64,000 nucleotides of DNA, taken from contig NZ_CP020469.1 in NCBI RefSeq assembly GCF_003031405.1, positions 3,038,001 to 3,102,000 on the forward strand, read 5' to 3'. The translations under genes were made by a program, and so were the position numbers. The DNA is from Halomonas sp. 'Soap Lake #6'. Its GTDB lineage: Bacteria; Pseudomonadota; Gammaproteobacteria; Pseudomonadales; Halomonadaceae. The notes beneath the pieces were generated by a model, which saw only the letters and a program-made list of their open reading frames with translations, was not told the origin of the DNA and did no database searches. Within the stretch, counting starts at the first letter, position 1; each line of letters starts with the position of its first letter. Shown one piece after another: positions 9,945-19,705 of the stretch.

Positions 9945-12619
9945 TGCTACTCCACCACTACCGGTTTGAGCCGGACACAGCGCTGTATGACCTTGATGCT
10001 TTTCGCACCGAACTTGCGGGAGCACGCTCCCCAATAGCGCCATTCAAGGCGGCCCTTCGCGAGCTTCAAGCACGACTTGACGATCAGTTTCGCGCCGGGG
10101 CCGACATTCGTGACTTAGTACGTGGTCGAGCGTGGTATCTTGACCAGCTACTCGCCATCGCCTGGACACAGCACGAATGGCCAGATAACGGTATTGCACT
10201 GGTAGCGGTGGGAGGCTATGGCCGCGGTGAACTACATCCCCACTCCGACATCGATCTGTTATTGCTACTAGAGCACGATGACGACACACCTTTCCGTGAG
10301 CCACTTACTGCCTTTATCACTTTCCTCTGGGATATTGGGCTGGAAATAGGCCACAGTGTGCGCTCGCTCAACGACTGCGAGCGGGAAGCCGAGGCAGATG
10401 TCACGGTGATCACCAACCTGCTCGAATCACGCCTGATTGCCGGCCCAGAACGACTGCGCGAGCAGATGCGCGAGCGGCTTAATGCAGAACACCTCTGGCC
10501 TGCCAACCATTTTTTCGAGGCCAAGTGGCAAGAGCAGATCGCCCGTCACTACCGCTATAACAATTCTGAGTACCACTTAGAGCCAAACCTTAAAAGCTCA
10601 CCAGGCGGGCTGCGTGATATTCAGATGATTGGCTGGGTGGCGAAGCGCCACTTTGGCACCGAGCAGTACACCGATATTGTTGCCAATGGCTTTATGAACG
10701 ATGCAGAGCTGCGCATTTTAAGCCAGGGCCAAGCCTTTTTGTGGCAGGTTCGCTACGCCTTGCACATGCTCACTGGCCGCGCTGAAGACCGCCTGCTGTT
10801 CGATCACCAGCGCACCATCGCGGAGATGTTCGGCTTCAGAGACACGCCCGAACGCCTAGCGGTTGAGCAGTTTATGAAACGCTACTACCGGCATGTCACT
10901 GCCCTTGCAGGACTTAACGACATGCTGCTGCAACACTTTGACGAAGTCATTCTACGCGGCAAAGAAGCGCTGGAAACCGTTAAACTGAACGAGCGCTTTG
11001 AAACCAAAGGCGGCTACATTCAGGTGCGTTCGCGCAACCTGTTCCGTGAACGGCCAGCAGCAATGCTAGAGCTGTTTCTATTGATGGCTAAGCACCCAGA
11101 GATAGAGGGCGTACGTGCGGACACGATCCGCTTGATACGCGACCACCGCCATCAGATTGACGACCACTACCGAGAAGACCCACGCCACCAGCGGCTCTTT
11201 ATGTCCATTTTACGGGCTCCTGGCAACGTTCCCCGCCAACTCAGACGAATGAACCGCTACGGGATTCTAGGTAAGTACTTACCGGAATTTGGTCGCGCTG
11301 TGGGACTAATGCAGCACGACCTGTTTCATATCTACACGGTAGACGCCCATACCCTGCGTCTGCTGAAGTTTCTGCATGGCTTTCGCAAGCCAGATGCCAA
11401 AGATGACTTCCCGGTGGCAGCCACGCTGATTCATCAGCTGCCTAAGCTGGACCTATTATGGATTGCAGGCCTGTTTCACGATATTGGTAAAGGCCGCGGC
11501 GGCGACCATTCAGAAATAGGCGCCAAAGATGTTGCCCAGTTCTGTAAACGCCACCATGTTTCCCAGCGCGACTCCAACTTAGTGAGCTGGCTGGTAGAGC
11601 ATCATCTTTTGATGTCCATGACGGCCCAGAAACGCGATATCAGCGATCCTGATGTAATCCGCGACTTTGCCCTCGTGGTGCGCGATGAAGCGCGCTTAGA
11701 CTACCTCTACGTGCTTACCGTGGCCGATATTAACGCCACCAACCCCACGCTATGGAACGGCTGGCGAGCATCCCTGTTACGTCAGCTTTACGCGGAAACC
11801 AAGCGAGCACTGCGGCGCGGCTTAAACAACCCGCCCGACAGGGATGACTGGGTGCGCGAAACCCGCACTGAAGCTCGCTCATTACTGCAAACCATCGGGG
11901 TGGATAGCCACCAGATTGACCAGTTGTGGGAATCCCTTGGTGAGGACTACTTCCTCCAGTACGCCCCCAGCGAAATCGTCTGGCAAACTCAAGGTATTCT
12001 CGCCCACCAGCCCTCACCACTGCCGCTAGTATTGATCAGCGCACCTACTGAAGACATGGCTGAAGGCGGCACCAAGGTATTCATTCATACTCGCTCAGTA
12101 GATGACTTGTTCGCCGCTACCGCCGCGGCTATGGAGCAGCTAGGGCTCTCGATTCACGATGCGCGCATCGCCACCTCTCACAACAACTGGACACTCAATA
12201 CTTTTATTGTGCTGGATAGTTACGGTCAGCCCATTCGTGACATCAGCCGTATAGAGGAGATGCGCCAGCACTTAGTGGAAGAGCTGGATGACCCGGATGA
12301 CTACCCCGAAATCGTTACTCGCCACACACCTCGCCAGTTAAAGCACTTTAAAGTTCCCACCGAGGTGTTGATTGAGCAAGACCCCGCTAACGAGCGCACA
12401 CTTCTTGAGCTAACCGCTCCTGATCGGCCCGGCCTGCTAGCCAGGGTGGGACGGATCTTTATGGAGCAGGATATCGCACTGTCGGCGGCCAAAATTGCCA
12501 CCCTGGGGGAGCGGGTAGAGGACGTTTTTTTCATCACAGATAAAGCCGGCGAACCACTTACCGACCCAGAGCGTCAGCAGAAGCTGCGCGAACGGCTTAT
12601 CGAAGTCTTGGGTGTTTAA
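9944..12619 (+). CDS. glnD: Bifunctional uridylyltransferase/uridylyl-removing enzyme GlnD
   Basis: Senses glutamine and modifies PII proteins to control nitrogen assimilation. The protein has 891 residues and the full domain order. The nucleotidyltransferase domain has GGYGRGELHPHSDIDLLLL near residue 90. The HD domain has GLFHDIGKGRGGDHSEIG, which carries the uridylyl-removing activity. Two C-terminal ACT domains follow (TKVFIHTRSVDDLF and LLELTAPDRPGLLARVGRIF). No lesion is visible. It is coupled to map and lies upstream of the dap genes. Confidence 0.97.
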   Translation: MLLHHYRFEPDTALYDLDAFRTELAGARSPIAPFKAALRELQARLDDQFRAGADIRDLVRGRAWYLDQLLAIAWTQHEWPDNGIALVAVGGYGRGELHPHSDIDLLLLLEHDDDTPFREPLTAFITFLWDIGLEIGHSVRSLNDCEREAEADVTVITNLLESRLIAGPERLREQMRERLNAEHLWPANHFFEAKWQEQIARHYRYNNSEYHLEPNLKSSPGGLRDIQMIGWVAKRHFGTEQYTDIVANGFMNDAELRILSQGQAFLWQVRYALHMLTGRAEDRLLFDHQRTIAEMFGFRDTPERLAVEQFMKRYYRHVTALAGLNDMLLQHFDEVILRGKEALETVKLNERFETKGGYIQVRSRNLFRERPAAMLELFLLMAKHPEIEGVRADTIRLIRDHRHQIDDHYREDPRHQRLFMSILRAPGNVPRQLRRMNRYGILGKYLPEFGRAVGLMQHDLFHIYTVDAHTLRLLKFLHGFRKPDAKDDFPVAATLIHQLPKLDLLWIAGLFHDIGKGRGGDHSEIGAKDVAQFCKRHHVSQRDSNLVSWLVEHHLLMSMTAQKRDISDPDVIRDFALVVRDEARLDYLYVLTVADINATNPTLWNGWRASLLRQLYAETKRALRRGLNNPPDRDDWVRETRTEARSLLQTIGVDSHQIDQLWESLGEDYFLQYAPSEIVWQTQGILAHQPSPLPLVLISAPTEDMAEGGTKVFIHTRSVDDLFAATAAAMEQLGLSIHDARIATSHNNWTLNTFIVLDSYGQPIRDISRIEEMRQHLVEELDDPDDYPEIVTRHTPRQLKHFKVPTEVLIEQDPANERTLLELTAPDRPGLLARVGRIFMEQDIALSAAKIATLGERVEDVFFITDKAGEPLTDPERQQKLRERLIEVLGV

Positions 12620-12621
12620 GT

Positions 12622-12650
12622 TTGAGGTGCCACCTGGGCTTGCCTATAAT
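12622..12650 (+). promoter_or_regulatory. Sigma-70 promoter for the dapC cluster
   Basis: TTGAGG (12622-12627), a 17-base spacer and a perfect TATAAT (12645-12650) lie just after the glnD stop and 61 bases before dapC. It would allow the lysine-pathway genes to be transcribed independently of glnD. Confidence 0.7.
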
Positions 12651-12710
12651 CGGCGGCTCAGTTTGCCGTATTACGGTCGCACCTGCCCATAGGCCATCAA
12701 CGGACACGCC

Positions 12711-13907
12711 ATGAATCCTGATCTTAATGCCCTGCATCCTTATCCGTTTGAAAAACTGGCAGCGCTTAAAGCAGCGCTTACGCCACCGGCGGGGCTTGAA
12801 CACATTCCGCTAACGATTGGTGAGCCCCAGCACGCTCCTTACCCAGGCGCACTGGAAGCCTTAGTGGCACATCAGCTGGAAATGGCCCGCTACCCAGCGA
12901 CTAACGGCCTACCCGCGCTACGCGAAACGATTGCTCATTGGGCTAGCCAGCGCTTTCAGTTGCCAGGACTGGACGCCGAACGCCAGATACTCCCCGTTAA
13001 CGGCACGCGGGAAGCGATTTTTGCCTTTGTACAGGCAGCCCTGGATCGCAACCGCCCAGCCAAGGTGGCCGTACCCAACCCGTTCTATCAGATTTATGAA
13101 GGCGCGACCCTGCTGGCAGGCGGTGAGCCGCTCTATCTAGACTGCACCGCCGAGAACGGCTTTCGTCCAGATTTTTCAGTGGTAAGCCCAGCCACCTGGC
13201 GCGATGTACAGATCGTCTTTATCTGCTCGCCAGGCAACCCCACCGGCGCAGTCACACCGCTTGCTGAATTCAAACAGCTCATTGCACTGGCCGATGAACA
13301 CGACTTTATCATTGCCTCCGACGAGTGCTACTCCGAGCTTTACCTGAATGAAGACGCCCCTCCTCCAGGCCTGCTACAGGCCTGTGCCGAGCTAGGCCGC
13401 GACGACTACCGACGCTGCGTGGTATTTCATTCGCTCTCCAAGCGTTCAAACCTGCCTGGACTTCGCTCTGGCTTTGTAGCTGGTGATGCTGACTTATTGG
13501 CACCTTTTAAGCGCTACCGCACCTATCACGGCTGCGCGATGTCGCTACCGCTCCAGCATGCATCAATCGCCGCCTGGCAGGATGAAACACACGTACGCGC
13601 CAACCGCGACGCCTACCGCGAAAAGTTTACCGCGGTAACCGACGTACTGGCCCCAGTGATGGACTTCCCCACTCCAGAAGCCAGTTTTTACCTCTGGCCA
13701 TCTGTACCTGGCGGTGACGACATCGCCTTTACCCAGCGGCTTTACGCCGAACAACACGTTAGCGTGTTACCCGGCAGCCTAATGGGCCGCCCAGGGCATA
13801 ATGGCCATAACCCAGGGGCAGGCCGGCTACGCTTAGCTCTAGTGGCGGAACTTGAGCCGACACTGGAAGCGGCTAAGCGCCTACGTCAACTGATCGAACT
13901 CGGCTAG
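12711..13907 (+). CDS. dapC: Succinyldiaminopimelate transaminase
   Basis: PLP-dependent class I/II aminotransferase that makes N-succinyl-LL-diaminopimelate for lysine and peptidoglycan. The protein has 398 residues. The N-terminus LNALHPYPFEKLAALKAAL is characteristic of this DapC type. VNGTREAIFAF, CSPGNPTGAV (substrate and cofactor contacts) and the Schiff-base lysine in FHSLSKRSNLPGLRSG are present. The flanking dapD and dapE genes make DapC much more likely than a general aspartate aminotransferase. Confidence 0.92.
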   Translation: MNPDLNALHPYPFEKLAALKAALTPPAGLEHIPLTIGEPQHAPYPGALEALVAHQLEMARYPATNGLPALRETIAHWASQRFQLPGLDAERQILPVNGTREAIFAFVQAALDRNRPAKVAVPNPFYQIYEGATLLAGGEPLYLDCTAENGFRPDFSVVSPATWRDVQIVFICSPGNPTGAVTPLAEFKQLIALADEHDFIIASDECYSELYLNEDAPPPGLLQACAELGRDDYRRCVVFHSLSKRSNLPGLRSGFVAGDADLLAPFKRYRTYHGCAMSLPLQHASIAAWQDETHVRANRDAYREKFTAVTDVLAPVMDFPTPEASFYLWPSVPGGDDIAFTQRLYAEQHVSVLPGSLMGRPGHNGHNPGAGRLRLALVAELEPTLEAAKRLRQLIELG

Positions 13908-13915
13908 GAGGCTGT

Positions 13916-14263
13916 ATGCTGACACTCTATATCATCAACACCTGTGACACTTGTCGCAAAGCACGCAAAGCGCTTGAAGAAAGGGGCATTCCTTTCAACA
14001 CCCACGATCTGCGCAAAGATGGCCTATCAGCCAGCCTGCTGGAGCATATTCTTGAGCGGGTGCCACTACTGGAGGCGATTAACAAGCGCAGCAAAACCTG
14101 GCGCGACCTCCCCCAGGAAGCAAAAGACAACCTAGACGCCACCTCGGCGCGCGCCCTGTTATTAGAGCACCCTACACTGCTTAAGCGGCCGCTACTTGAG
14201 GTCGACCACGAGACGATGCAGGTGGGCTACCGCGATGGTGATTACGACCAATTAAGCGGCTAG
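13916..14263 (+). CDS. yffB: ArsC/Spx-family thioredoxin-fold protein (YffB type)
   Basis: A 115-residue thioredoxin-fold protein. The start YIINTCDTCRKARKALEERG carries a CX2C pair (CDTC), followed by FNTHDLRKDGLS and a C-terminal LLEHPTLLKRPLLEV, the pattern of the ArsC/YffB family. It starts eight bases after dapC, behind the good ribosome-binding site AGGAGG. Genes of this type sit beside dapC, dapD or dapE in many gammaproteobacteria, including E. coli. The physiological role is not established; arsenate reduction should not be assumed. Confidence 0.85.
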   Translation: MLTLYIINTCDTCRKARKALEERGIPFNTHDLRKDGLSASLLEHILERVPLLEAINKRSKTWRDLPQEAKDNLDATSARALLLEHPTLLKRPLLEVDHETMQVGYRDGDYDQLSG

Positions 14264-14333
14264 CCCTCAGGCTTATACACCTTTACTGTCTTTTAATACT
14301 CTCTTTTAAAACAACCTCAAAGGATGACGCGTT

Positions 14334-15359
14334 ATGCTGAGTTTTGCGCTTGGAATTGGCACTCAAAACACCCAGGGCGACTGGCTGGAAATTTACTATC
14401 CTGCGCCACTGCTTAACCCGGCAGAGAGCTTAGTAACTGCTGCCAAAGAGGCGCTTGATGCGCCAACAGGCAATGCGCCTGTCAGCTTTTTACCAGAAGA
14501 CTGCACACGCCTTGCCAAAGCGCTGGAGGCAGCAGGCCATCCAGAGCAGGCGGAACTTGCCGAAGCACTCGCGGCTAGCCAGCGCCCGTTGGTTGCCATG
14601 TTCATGGAAAGCGACCAGGCACCACAAACCGCCCCCGAGGTTTACCTTAAACTGCACCTGCTTTCCCACCGTTTAGTGAAGCCCCATGGGCTGGATCTAA
14701 CCGGCATGTTCGGCCTATTACGCAATATCGCCTGGACCAATGAAGGCGCAATTGATATTGAAGAACTGCCCGCCCGTCGACTAAAAGCGCGCTTAGCTGG
14801 CCGTACGCTGTCTGTTGATTGCGTCGACAAATTCCCCAAAATGACCGACTACGTCGTACCCACCGGCATCCGCATTGCCGATACTGCCCGCGTACGCTTA
14901 GGTGCCTATCTTGGTGAAGGCACTACCGTGATGCACGAAGGCTTCGTCAACTTTAACGCCGGCACCGAAGGCCCCGGCATGATTGAAGGGCGTATTTCGG
15001 CGGGCGTAGTGGTAGGCAAAGGCTCGGATCTCGGTGGCGGCTGCTCAACAATGGGCACCCTTTCCGGCGGCGGCAATATCATTATTAAAGTCGGCGAAGG
15101 CTGTTTGATTGGCGCCAATGCTGGTATCGGCATTCCGCTAGGCGACCGCTGCACCGTAGAAGCGGGCCTGTACATCACCGCCGGTTCGAAAGTCACCCTG
15201 TTAGATGACCAAGGCCAAGAGGTCAATACCATCGCCGCCCGCGAGCTGGCGAACCAAGATGACCTGCTATTGCGCCGTAACTCGCAAAATGGCCGCATTG
15301 AGTGCCTGACGAATAAAAGCGCCATTGCGCTAAACGAGGCGTTGCATGCCCATAACTGA
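14334..15359 (+). CDS. dapD: Tetrahydrodipicolinate N-succinyltransferase
   Basis: Transfers succinyl from succinyl-CoA to tetrahydrodipicolinate, the step before DapC. The protein has 341 residues, the long DapD form seen in pseudomonads rather than the short E. coli form. The N-terminal half is alpha/beta. From about residue 180 there is a left-handed beta-helix of hexapeptide repeats ([20 protein letters not shown], then [18 protein letters not shown]). It overlaps dapE by 14 bases, which implies coupled translation. Confidence 0.94.
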   Translation: MLSFALGIGTQNTQGDWLEIYYPAPLLNPAESLVTAAKEALDAPTGNAPVSFLPEDCTRLAKALEAAGHPEQAELAEALAASQRPLVAMFMESDQAPQTAPEVYLKLHLLSHRLVKPHGLDLTGMFGLLRNIAWTNEGAIDIEELPARRLKARLAGRTLSVDCVDKFPKMTDYVVPTGIRIADTARVRLGAYLGEGTTVMHEGFVNFNAGTEGPGMIEGRISAGVVVGKGSDLGGGCSTMGTLSGGGNIIIKVGEGCLIGANAGIGIPLGDRCTVEAGLYITAGSKVTLLDDQGQEVNTIAARELANQDDLLLRRNSQNGRIECLTNKSAIALNEALHAHN

Positions 15360-16518
15360 GCCTGAGGCGCTGTCGCCCACGCTACAGCTCGCCTTTGAGC
15401 TACTTGGCAGAGCGTCGGTAACCCCCGATGACGAGGGCTGCCAGGCGGTCATGATCGAGCGCTTAGCAGCGCTCGGTTTTCATGTCGAACAGCTACCTTT
15501 TGGCGATGTGAAAAATTTCTGGGCGGTTCGTGGCCACCACGGCCCAGTCCTGGCGTTCGCTGGGCATACCGACGTGGTTCCTAGCGGTCCGCATACCAAC
15601 TGGGAATTCCCACCATTCGCTCCCTGCATTGATGACAACGGCATGCTATGCGGGCGCGGTGCGGCAGATATGAAAGGCAGCTTAGCAGCCATGATTACCG
15701 CCGTAGAGCGCTTTGTAACCACCCATCCAGAGCACGATGGCCGCATCGCATTTCTGATCACCTCCGACGAAGAAGGTCCCGCGATTGACGGAACCCGCGC
15801 TGTCGTTGAGTTCCTACGCGAGCGTAACGAGCGGCTGGATTACTGCATCGTCGGCGAACCATCTTCCACAACCCGCTTGGGAGATGTGATTAAAAATGGT
15901 CGCCGCGGATCATTAGGCGGCGTTCTACACATCAAAGGGGTGCAAGGCCACGTCGCCTACCCCCATTTGGCACGTAACCCGATTCATCAGGCAATGCCAG
16001 CACTGGATGCGCTAGTCAATGAACACTGGGATGCGGGAAACGACTTCTTCCCAGCTACCAGTTTTCAGATCTCCAATTTCCGGGCAGGCACTGGGGCAAC
16101 CAACGTGATCCCTGGTGAAGTAGAAGTGGTGTTCAACTTCCGCTACTCAACAGAAGTGACCCACGAAATGCTGCGGACTCGCACCGAAGCGATTTTGGAC
16201 CGGCACGGCCTTGAGTACCACATTGACTGGACGCTTAACGGCGAACCATTTTTGACCGCTGAAGGAGAGTTGGTGGATGCCGCCATCCGCGGCGTAGCCG
16301 CTGTTACTGGCGAACGCCCCAAGCTTTCTACCAGCGGCGGTACTTCCGATGGACGCTTTATCGCCACCCTTGGCGCCCAGGTAGTCGAACTTGGCCCGCT
16401 TAACGATACCATTCATAAAGTGAATGAGCGCGTGCTTGCCAGCGACCTAGATAAGCTAAGCCGCATCTACGAGGCCACCCTCCAAGCGCTGCTAACTACC
16501 AACGAGGTAAGCGTATGA
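15346..16518 (+). CDS. dapE: Succinyl-diaminopimelate desuccinylase
   Basis: Dinuclear zinc M20 peptidase-family enzyme that releases LL-diaminopimelate. The protein has 390 residues. Metal and catalytic motifs: [25 protein letters not shown], the catalytic Glu pair in [18 protein letters not shown], and a late His in [12 protein letters not shown]. The [12 protein letters not shown] segment typical of DapE confirms the substrate class. It overlaps dapD at the start and the next gene by four bases at the end. Confidence 0.95.
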   Translation: MPITEPEALSPTLQLAFELLGRASVTPDDEGCQAVMIERLAALGFHVEQLPFGDVKNFWAVRGHHGPVLAFAGHTDVVPSGPHTNWEFPPFAPCIDDNGMLCGRGAADMKGSLAAMITAVERFVTTHPEHDGRIAFLITSDEEGPAIDGTRAVVEFLRERNERLDYCIVGEPSSTTRLGDVIKNGRRGSLGGVLHIKGVQGHVAYPHLARNPIHQAMPALDALVNEHWDAGNDFFPATSFQISNFRAGTGATNVIPGEVEVVFNFRYSTEVTHEMLRTRTEAILDRHGLEYHIDWTLNGEPFLTAEGELVDAAIRGVAAVTGERPKLSTSGGTSDGRFIATLGAQVVELGPLNDTIHKVNERVLASDLDKLSRIYEATLQALLTTNEVSV

Positions 16519-16904
16519 TGGAGAGGTTTCCGGATATTGAGGTATACCTTGCCCGGGTAACGCTGGACGATATCAATGCCTGGCTGCAAGAAGCCCTGAA
16601 TGCTCCACCACTTAACCCTGCCGGTAAAGGTAAGTGGAAAACCCGAGGCAAATACGAAGGGGAAGAGGTGCCGGTGCTATTAGTAGACAGTGCTGCCGAC
16701 GGCTTCGCCAGCCTGTGGTTCGATAGCCACCACACTCCGTGGCATACCGACCAGGAGTGCGCCCAGCACGCTGCCGAAGCACTCCAAATAGAGGTGCGCT
16801 GCTCGTTGGGTGGTTGGCACCCTGGCGATGACCCTGACCGTTTCTGGCAGGTGTTGCCAGGGGGCCAGGAAAAGGCCATTGAGTGGCCGGACTCAGGCCG
16901 CTAA
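16515..16904 (+). CDS. Conserved hypothetical protein in the dap operon
   Basis: A 129-residue soluble acidic protein that I do not recognise. It starts with ATGA overlapping the dapE stop and ends just before a strong terminator, so it is the last gene of the dap operon. The sequence is Trp- and His-rich in its second half ([39 protein letters not shown]) and shows no signal peptide or membrane segment. The frame looks real: it is tightly coupled and has coding-like composition. A role linked to diaminopimelate synthesis is only guilt by association. Confidence 0.75.
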   Translation: MMERFPDIEVYLARVTLDDINAWLQEALNAPPLNPAGKGKWKTRGKYEGEEVPVLLVDSAADGFASLWFDSHHTPWHTDQECAQHAAEALQIEVRCSLGGWHPGDDPDRFWQVLPGGQEKAIEWPDSGR

Positions 16905-16922
16905 ATGAGTACCGCTAAACGT

Positions 16923-16950
16923 AAACAACCCCGCCAAGGCGGGGTTGTTT
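16923..16950. terminator. Bidirectional rho-independent terminator after the dap operon
   Basis: A perfect 13-bp stem, AAACAACCCCGCC (16923-16935) with GGCGGGGTTGTTT (16938-16950), sits between the converging dap operon and the cold-shock-domain gene and could serve both. Confidence 0.9.
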
Positions 16951-16960
16951 GCTATTACTG

Positions 16961-16989
16961 TCCAACTAACACTATCCAGCTAACCGTTA
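16961..16989. repeat. 14/15-bp imperfect tandem duplication after the cold-shock gene
   Basis: tccaactaacacta (16961-16974) and tccagctaaccgtta (16975-16989) are near-identical tandem units. In coding orientation they begin three bases after the stop codon of the minus-strand cold-shock gene, before the shared terminator. Confidence 0.65.
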
Positions 16990-16992
16990 AGC

Positions 16993-17523
16993 TTACTCAA
17001 TGATGCTAACATCATCGGCCTGTAGGCCTCGCTCATTCTTAATCACGTGATAGCGAACAATTTGGCCCTCTGCAAGCATACGCGGACCGCGACCACGAAT
17101 CGCACGAAAATGCACAAATACATCTTCGCCGTTATCGCGGGTAATAAAACCGTATCCTTTGTTGGTATTAAACCACTTCACCTCCCCCTCTTCACGGCCA
17201 TCGTTGGGATCGATGATATCTTCCTCTTCCTCATCATCCACCACGGAAGCTGCTTGAGGCTGACGCGAGGCGGGCTGCACACGGGCAACATCCGCTCTTA
17301 CCGCCATCGGCGAAGCCAAAGCAGCGGCGGCTAAGGTGCCAATAAACAGCATGGCAAAACAGCCTAGCGCTACAGCAATATAAACACCATTAATACCCGC
17401 AGCTAACCACTGTTCAGCCAGCGGTGCATTTGTTAAATGAACAATCCCCGCCAGCACAAGCGGCGTGGGGGCGGCAAGTAAAACACTGATAAAGAAACAG
17501 CGAAAAACAACTTTTGGATTCAT
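16993..17523 (-). CDS. Membrane-anchored cold-shock-domain protein
   Basis: A 176-residue protein with two parts. The N-terminal about 75 residues form two hydrophobic segments (FFISVLLAAPTPLVLAGIV, then VYIAVALGCFAMLFIGTLAA). An acidic linker (DDEEEEDIID) leads to a complete C-terminal cold-shock domain with RNP1 (KGYGFITRD) and RNP2 (DVFVHF), which in CspA proteins bind single-stranded RNA or DNA. The nucleic-acid domain probably faces the cytoplasm. The fusion is clear in the sequence; the function is inferred. It differs from ordinary 70-residue Csp proteins, and from proteins with a CSD followed by DUF1294, where the order is reversed. Confidence 0.85.
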   Translation of the reverse strand: MNPKVVFRCFFISVLLAAPTPLVLAGIVHLTNAPLAEQWLAAGINGVYIAVALGCFAMLFIGTLAAAALASPMAVRADVARVQPASRQPQAASVVDDEEEEDIIDPNDGREEGEVKWFNTNKGYGFITRDNGEDVFVHFRAIRGRGPRMLAEGQIVRYHVIKNERGLQADDVSIIE

Positions 17524-17633
17524 AGATGATAAAAGCTCTCTTGTTGTATGGGTAACAGACGAAGGACAATACTCGGCCTACTAGGCCCATTCCTAACAGT
17601 ACCGAGCATACTACACAAGGTTGCAATGTTATC

Positions 17634-17882
17634 ATGACAAACGAATTATCGCCTGCTGAGCTAACTCAACTTCTTGAATCTTTAGAGAGTCGACTCGCTT
17701 ATCAAGAACACTGGCTAGACACACTTGACCAGGCAGTCGCCCAACAAGAGCGTCGTTTAGAGAAGCTAGAGCAGCTAAGCGCACTGATGCGTGAGCGTCT
17801 GCGGGAGCAACACCAGACACTCCAGGCGAACGATTTTCAAGGAACGAGTCGTCCTGAAGACGAGGTTCCGCCCCATTATTAG
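17634..17882 (+). CDS. slyX: SlyX-family protein
   Basis: A small 82-residue protein predicted to be mostly coiled coil. LTQLLESLESRLAYQEHWLD and LDQAVAQQERRLEKLEQLSA are typical of SlyX, as is the C-terminal PRPEDEVPPHY-like tail (here TSRPEDEVPPHY). SlyX is common in gammaproteobacteria but has no settled function. It is divergent from the cold-shock-domain gene and converges with ald. Confidence 0.9.
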   Translation: MTNELSPAELTQLLESLESRLAYQEHWLDTLDQAVAQQERRLEKLEQLSALMRERLREQHQTLQANDFQGTSRPEDEVPPHY

Positions 17883-17913
17883 AAATACCGCCTACTACTA
17901 ATTGACGTCTTGG

Positions 17914-19032
17914 TTATCGCGCCACCACACTTGCCGGGTCGCTGCTTTCTAAACCAAACGCTTCAGCGACGGCGTGATAGGTAACTTGACCACCGTGGAT
18001 ATTAAGCCCTGGTAGAAAGTGCGGGTCATCCTTAAGCGCCTGTTGCCAACCTTTATCTGCTAGCGCAAGCACAAACGGCAGCGTCGCATTGGTGAGCCCT
18101 AAGGTAGACGTACGCGCTACCGCGCCGGGCATGTTAGCTACGCAGTAGTGAACAATGCCATCCACAATGTACGTTGGCTCGGCATGGGTGGTGGGCTTGC
18201 TGGTTTCAAAGCAGCCACCTTGATCGATAGCTACATCTACCAGCACGCTACCCGGTTGCATATCGGCTAACATAGCGCGGGTAACCAGCTTAGGGGCCGC
18301 TGCGCCAGGGATAAGCACAGCACCAATAATCAGATCGGACTCTTTTACCGCTTGATCGAGAGCGTCTGCCGTTGAGTAAACAGTTTTGATACGCCCCTGG
18401 TAGCGGTCATCCAATACCTCTAAGCGGGCGATAGATTTATCCAGAATCGTAACATTAGCCCCCAGCCCGAGTGCCATACGGGCGGCATTTTCACCCACCA
18501 CGCCGCCGCCAATCACGGTGACCTTACCCGGCGCAACACCCGGCACGCCTGGTAACAGCACACCGGATCCGCCCTGAGCCTTCTCCAAGCTGTGCGCCCC
18601 AGCCTGAACCGCCATTCGGCCTGCCACAGTGCTCATTGGTGCGAGCAGAGGCAAACCTCCCCGGACATCGGTAATGGTTTCATAGGCAATACAGGTGGCA
18701 CCGCTTGCCATAAGTCCTTGAGTCAGCGCTTCTTCAGCGGCCAAGTGAAGGTAAGTGAACAGGGTGTGGTTAGGCGTTAGCCGCGCCACTTCCTCGGGCT
18801 GAGGCTCTTTTACTTTAAGAATCAACTCAGCGTTTTGCCACAGTGCTTCCACATCGGTTTCTACCTTTGCACCAGCGGCCTCGTAATCACCGTCGCTAAA
18901 CCCCGCCCCCTCGCCTGCGCCAGCCTGCATCCAAACCGTATGGCCACGCCCAGTCAGCTCGCGCACGCCGGTGGGGGTAAGTGCCACCCGATACTCGTGG
19001 TTTTTAATTTCTTTGGGGACGGCTATTTCCAT
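17914..19032 (-). CDS. ald: Alanine dehydrogenase
   Basis: Catalyses NAD-dependent deamination of L-alanine to pyruvate and ammonia, and the reverse reaction. The protein has 372 residues, the usual length. The N-terminus is [29 protein letters not shown] carries a substrate lysine. The Rossmann loop [20 protein letters not shown] lies mid-protein and is followed by [22 protein letters not shown] is diagnostic of Ald versus transhydrogenase alpha subunits. It is monocistronic as far as can be seen. Confidence 0.95.
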   Translation of the reverse strand: MEIAVPKEIKNHEYRVALTPTGVRELTGRGHTVWMQAGAGEGAGFSDGDYEAAGAKVETDVEALWQNAELILKVKEPQPEEVARLTPNHTLFTYLHLAAEEALTQGLMASGATCIAYETITDVRGGLPLLAPMSTVAGRMAVQAGAHSLEKAQGGSGVLLPGVPGVAPGKVTVIGGGVVGENAARMALGLGANVTILDKSIARLEVLDDRYQGRIKTVYSTADALDQAVKESDLIIGAVLIPGAAAPKLVTRAMLADMQPGSVLVDVAIDQGGCFETSKPTTHAEPTYIVDGIVHYCVANMPGAVARTSTLGLTNATLPFVLALADKGWQQALKDDPHFLPGLNIHGGQVTYHAVAEAFGLESSDPASVVAR

Positions 19033-19125
19033 TGGGTAATCTCCTCACCTGGGCTTCAAATAGACCATATAGGTTTTATTACAGCACAGCAGGCGATAAC
19101 CACCAGCCCTCAAACAGAAAACAAA

Positions 19126-19149
19126 AAAAACGCCGTTAAAGGCGTTTTT
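19126..19149 (-). terminator. Terminator downstream of the thioesterase gene
   Basis: AAAAACGCC (19126-19134) and GGCGTTTTT (19141-19149) flank a GTTAAA loop; on the minus strand the stem ends in a run of eight T. It lies between the thioesterase gene and ald. Confidence 0.85.
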
Positions 19150-19196
19150 CTAGAGAAAAATCTAGCGCTTAAAAAGCTCAGACAAAAAAATCCTCG

Positions 19197-19646
19197 CTAA
19201 CTATCGATCACCGACTCTGCTACCAGCGCACCACCATAGACATGCTGGTACTCGTCAGGCAATCGCTTTGGACGACCGCTAGAGAGAGCAACGCAGGCAA
19301 ACCGCGTTCGAGCATTAAGCAATGTTTTGCCATCACTCACTCGTTTAAGCTGAAATCGACGAGTGAGGCTAAAGCGGCCATCGCAGGCAACAATCCAGGT
19401 CGCCAGCTGTAGCACGTCATCAACAAAGGCAGGGGCTAGATAATCCAGCTCATGGCGGTGAACCACCATGGCACGGTCAAGTGATTGATAACGCTCAAGG
19501 GACAGCCCCAAGGCTTCAGAGTGGGCCCAACTGATCTGCTCAACCCAGCGTAAATACTCGCTGTTATTGACATGCCGGTAGGCGTCAATGGCCTCCGGCG
19601 TCACCTGAAGTTCGATCACAAAGGGATTTGGCAGTGCCCACTCCAT
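19197..19646 (-). CDS. Acyl-CoA thioesterase (hot-dog fold, 4HBT/YbgC-like)
   Basis: A hot-dog-fold thioesterase of 149 residues. DAYRHVNNSEYLRWVEQ is the signature of the 4-hydroxybenzoyl-CoA thioesterase family, where the Asp or His contacts the thioester; here D appears as IDAYRHVNN. HRHELDYLAPAFVDD follows. ATG 19646 is chosen over an upstream in-frame start at 19691 because AAGGAG lies seven bases before it. The substrate cannot be read from sequence. It lies just downstream of rlmI and ends at a strong terminator. Confidence 0.85.
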   Translation of the reverse strand: MEWALPNPFVIELQVTPEAIDAYRHVNNSEYLRWVEQISWAHSEALGLSLERYQSLDRAMVVHRHELDYLAPAFVDDVLQLATWIVACDGRFSLTRRFQLKRVSDGKTLLNARTRFACVALSSGRPKRLPDEYQHVYGGALVAESVIDS

Positions 19647-19705
19647 AGTGCTGCTCCTTGATATCTTTCTCGTCTTGCTAGCATCCGTCAAACAACGTCT
19701 TTGGC

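Noticed and set aside
13916..14263. Arsenate reductase of an ars operon
   Set aside because: No arsR, arsB or acr3 nearby; the dap context and CX2C motif fit the YffB-like branch.
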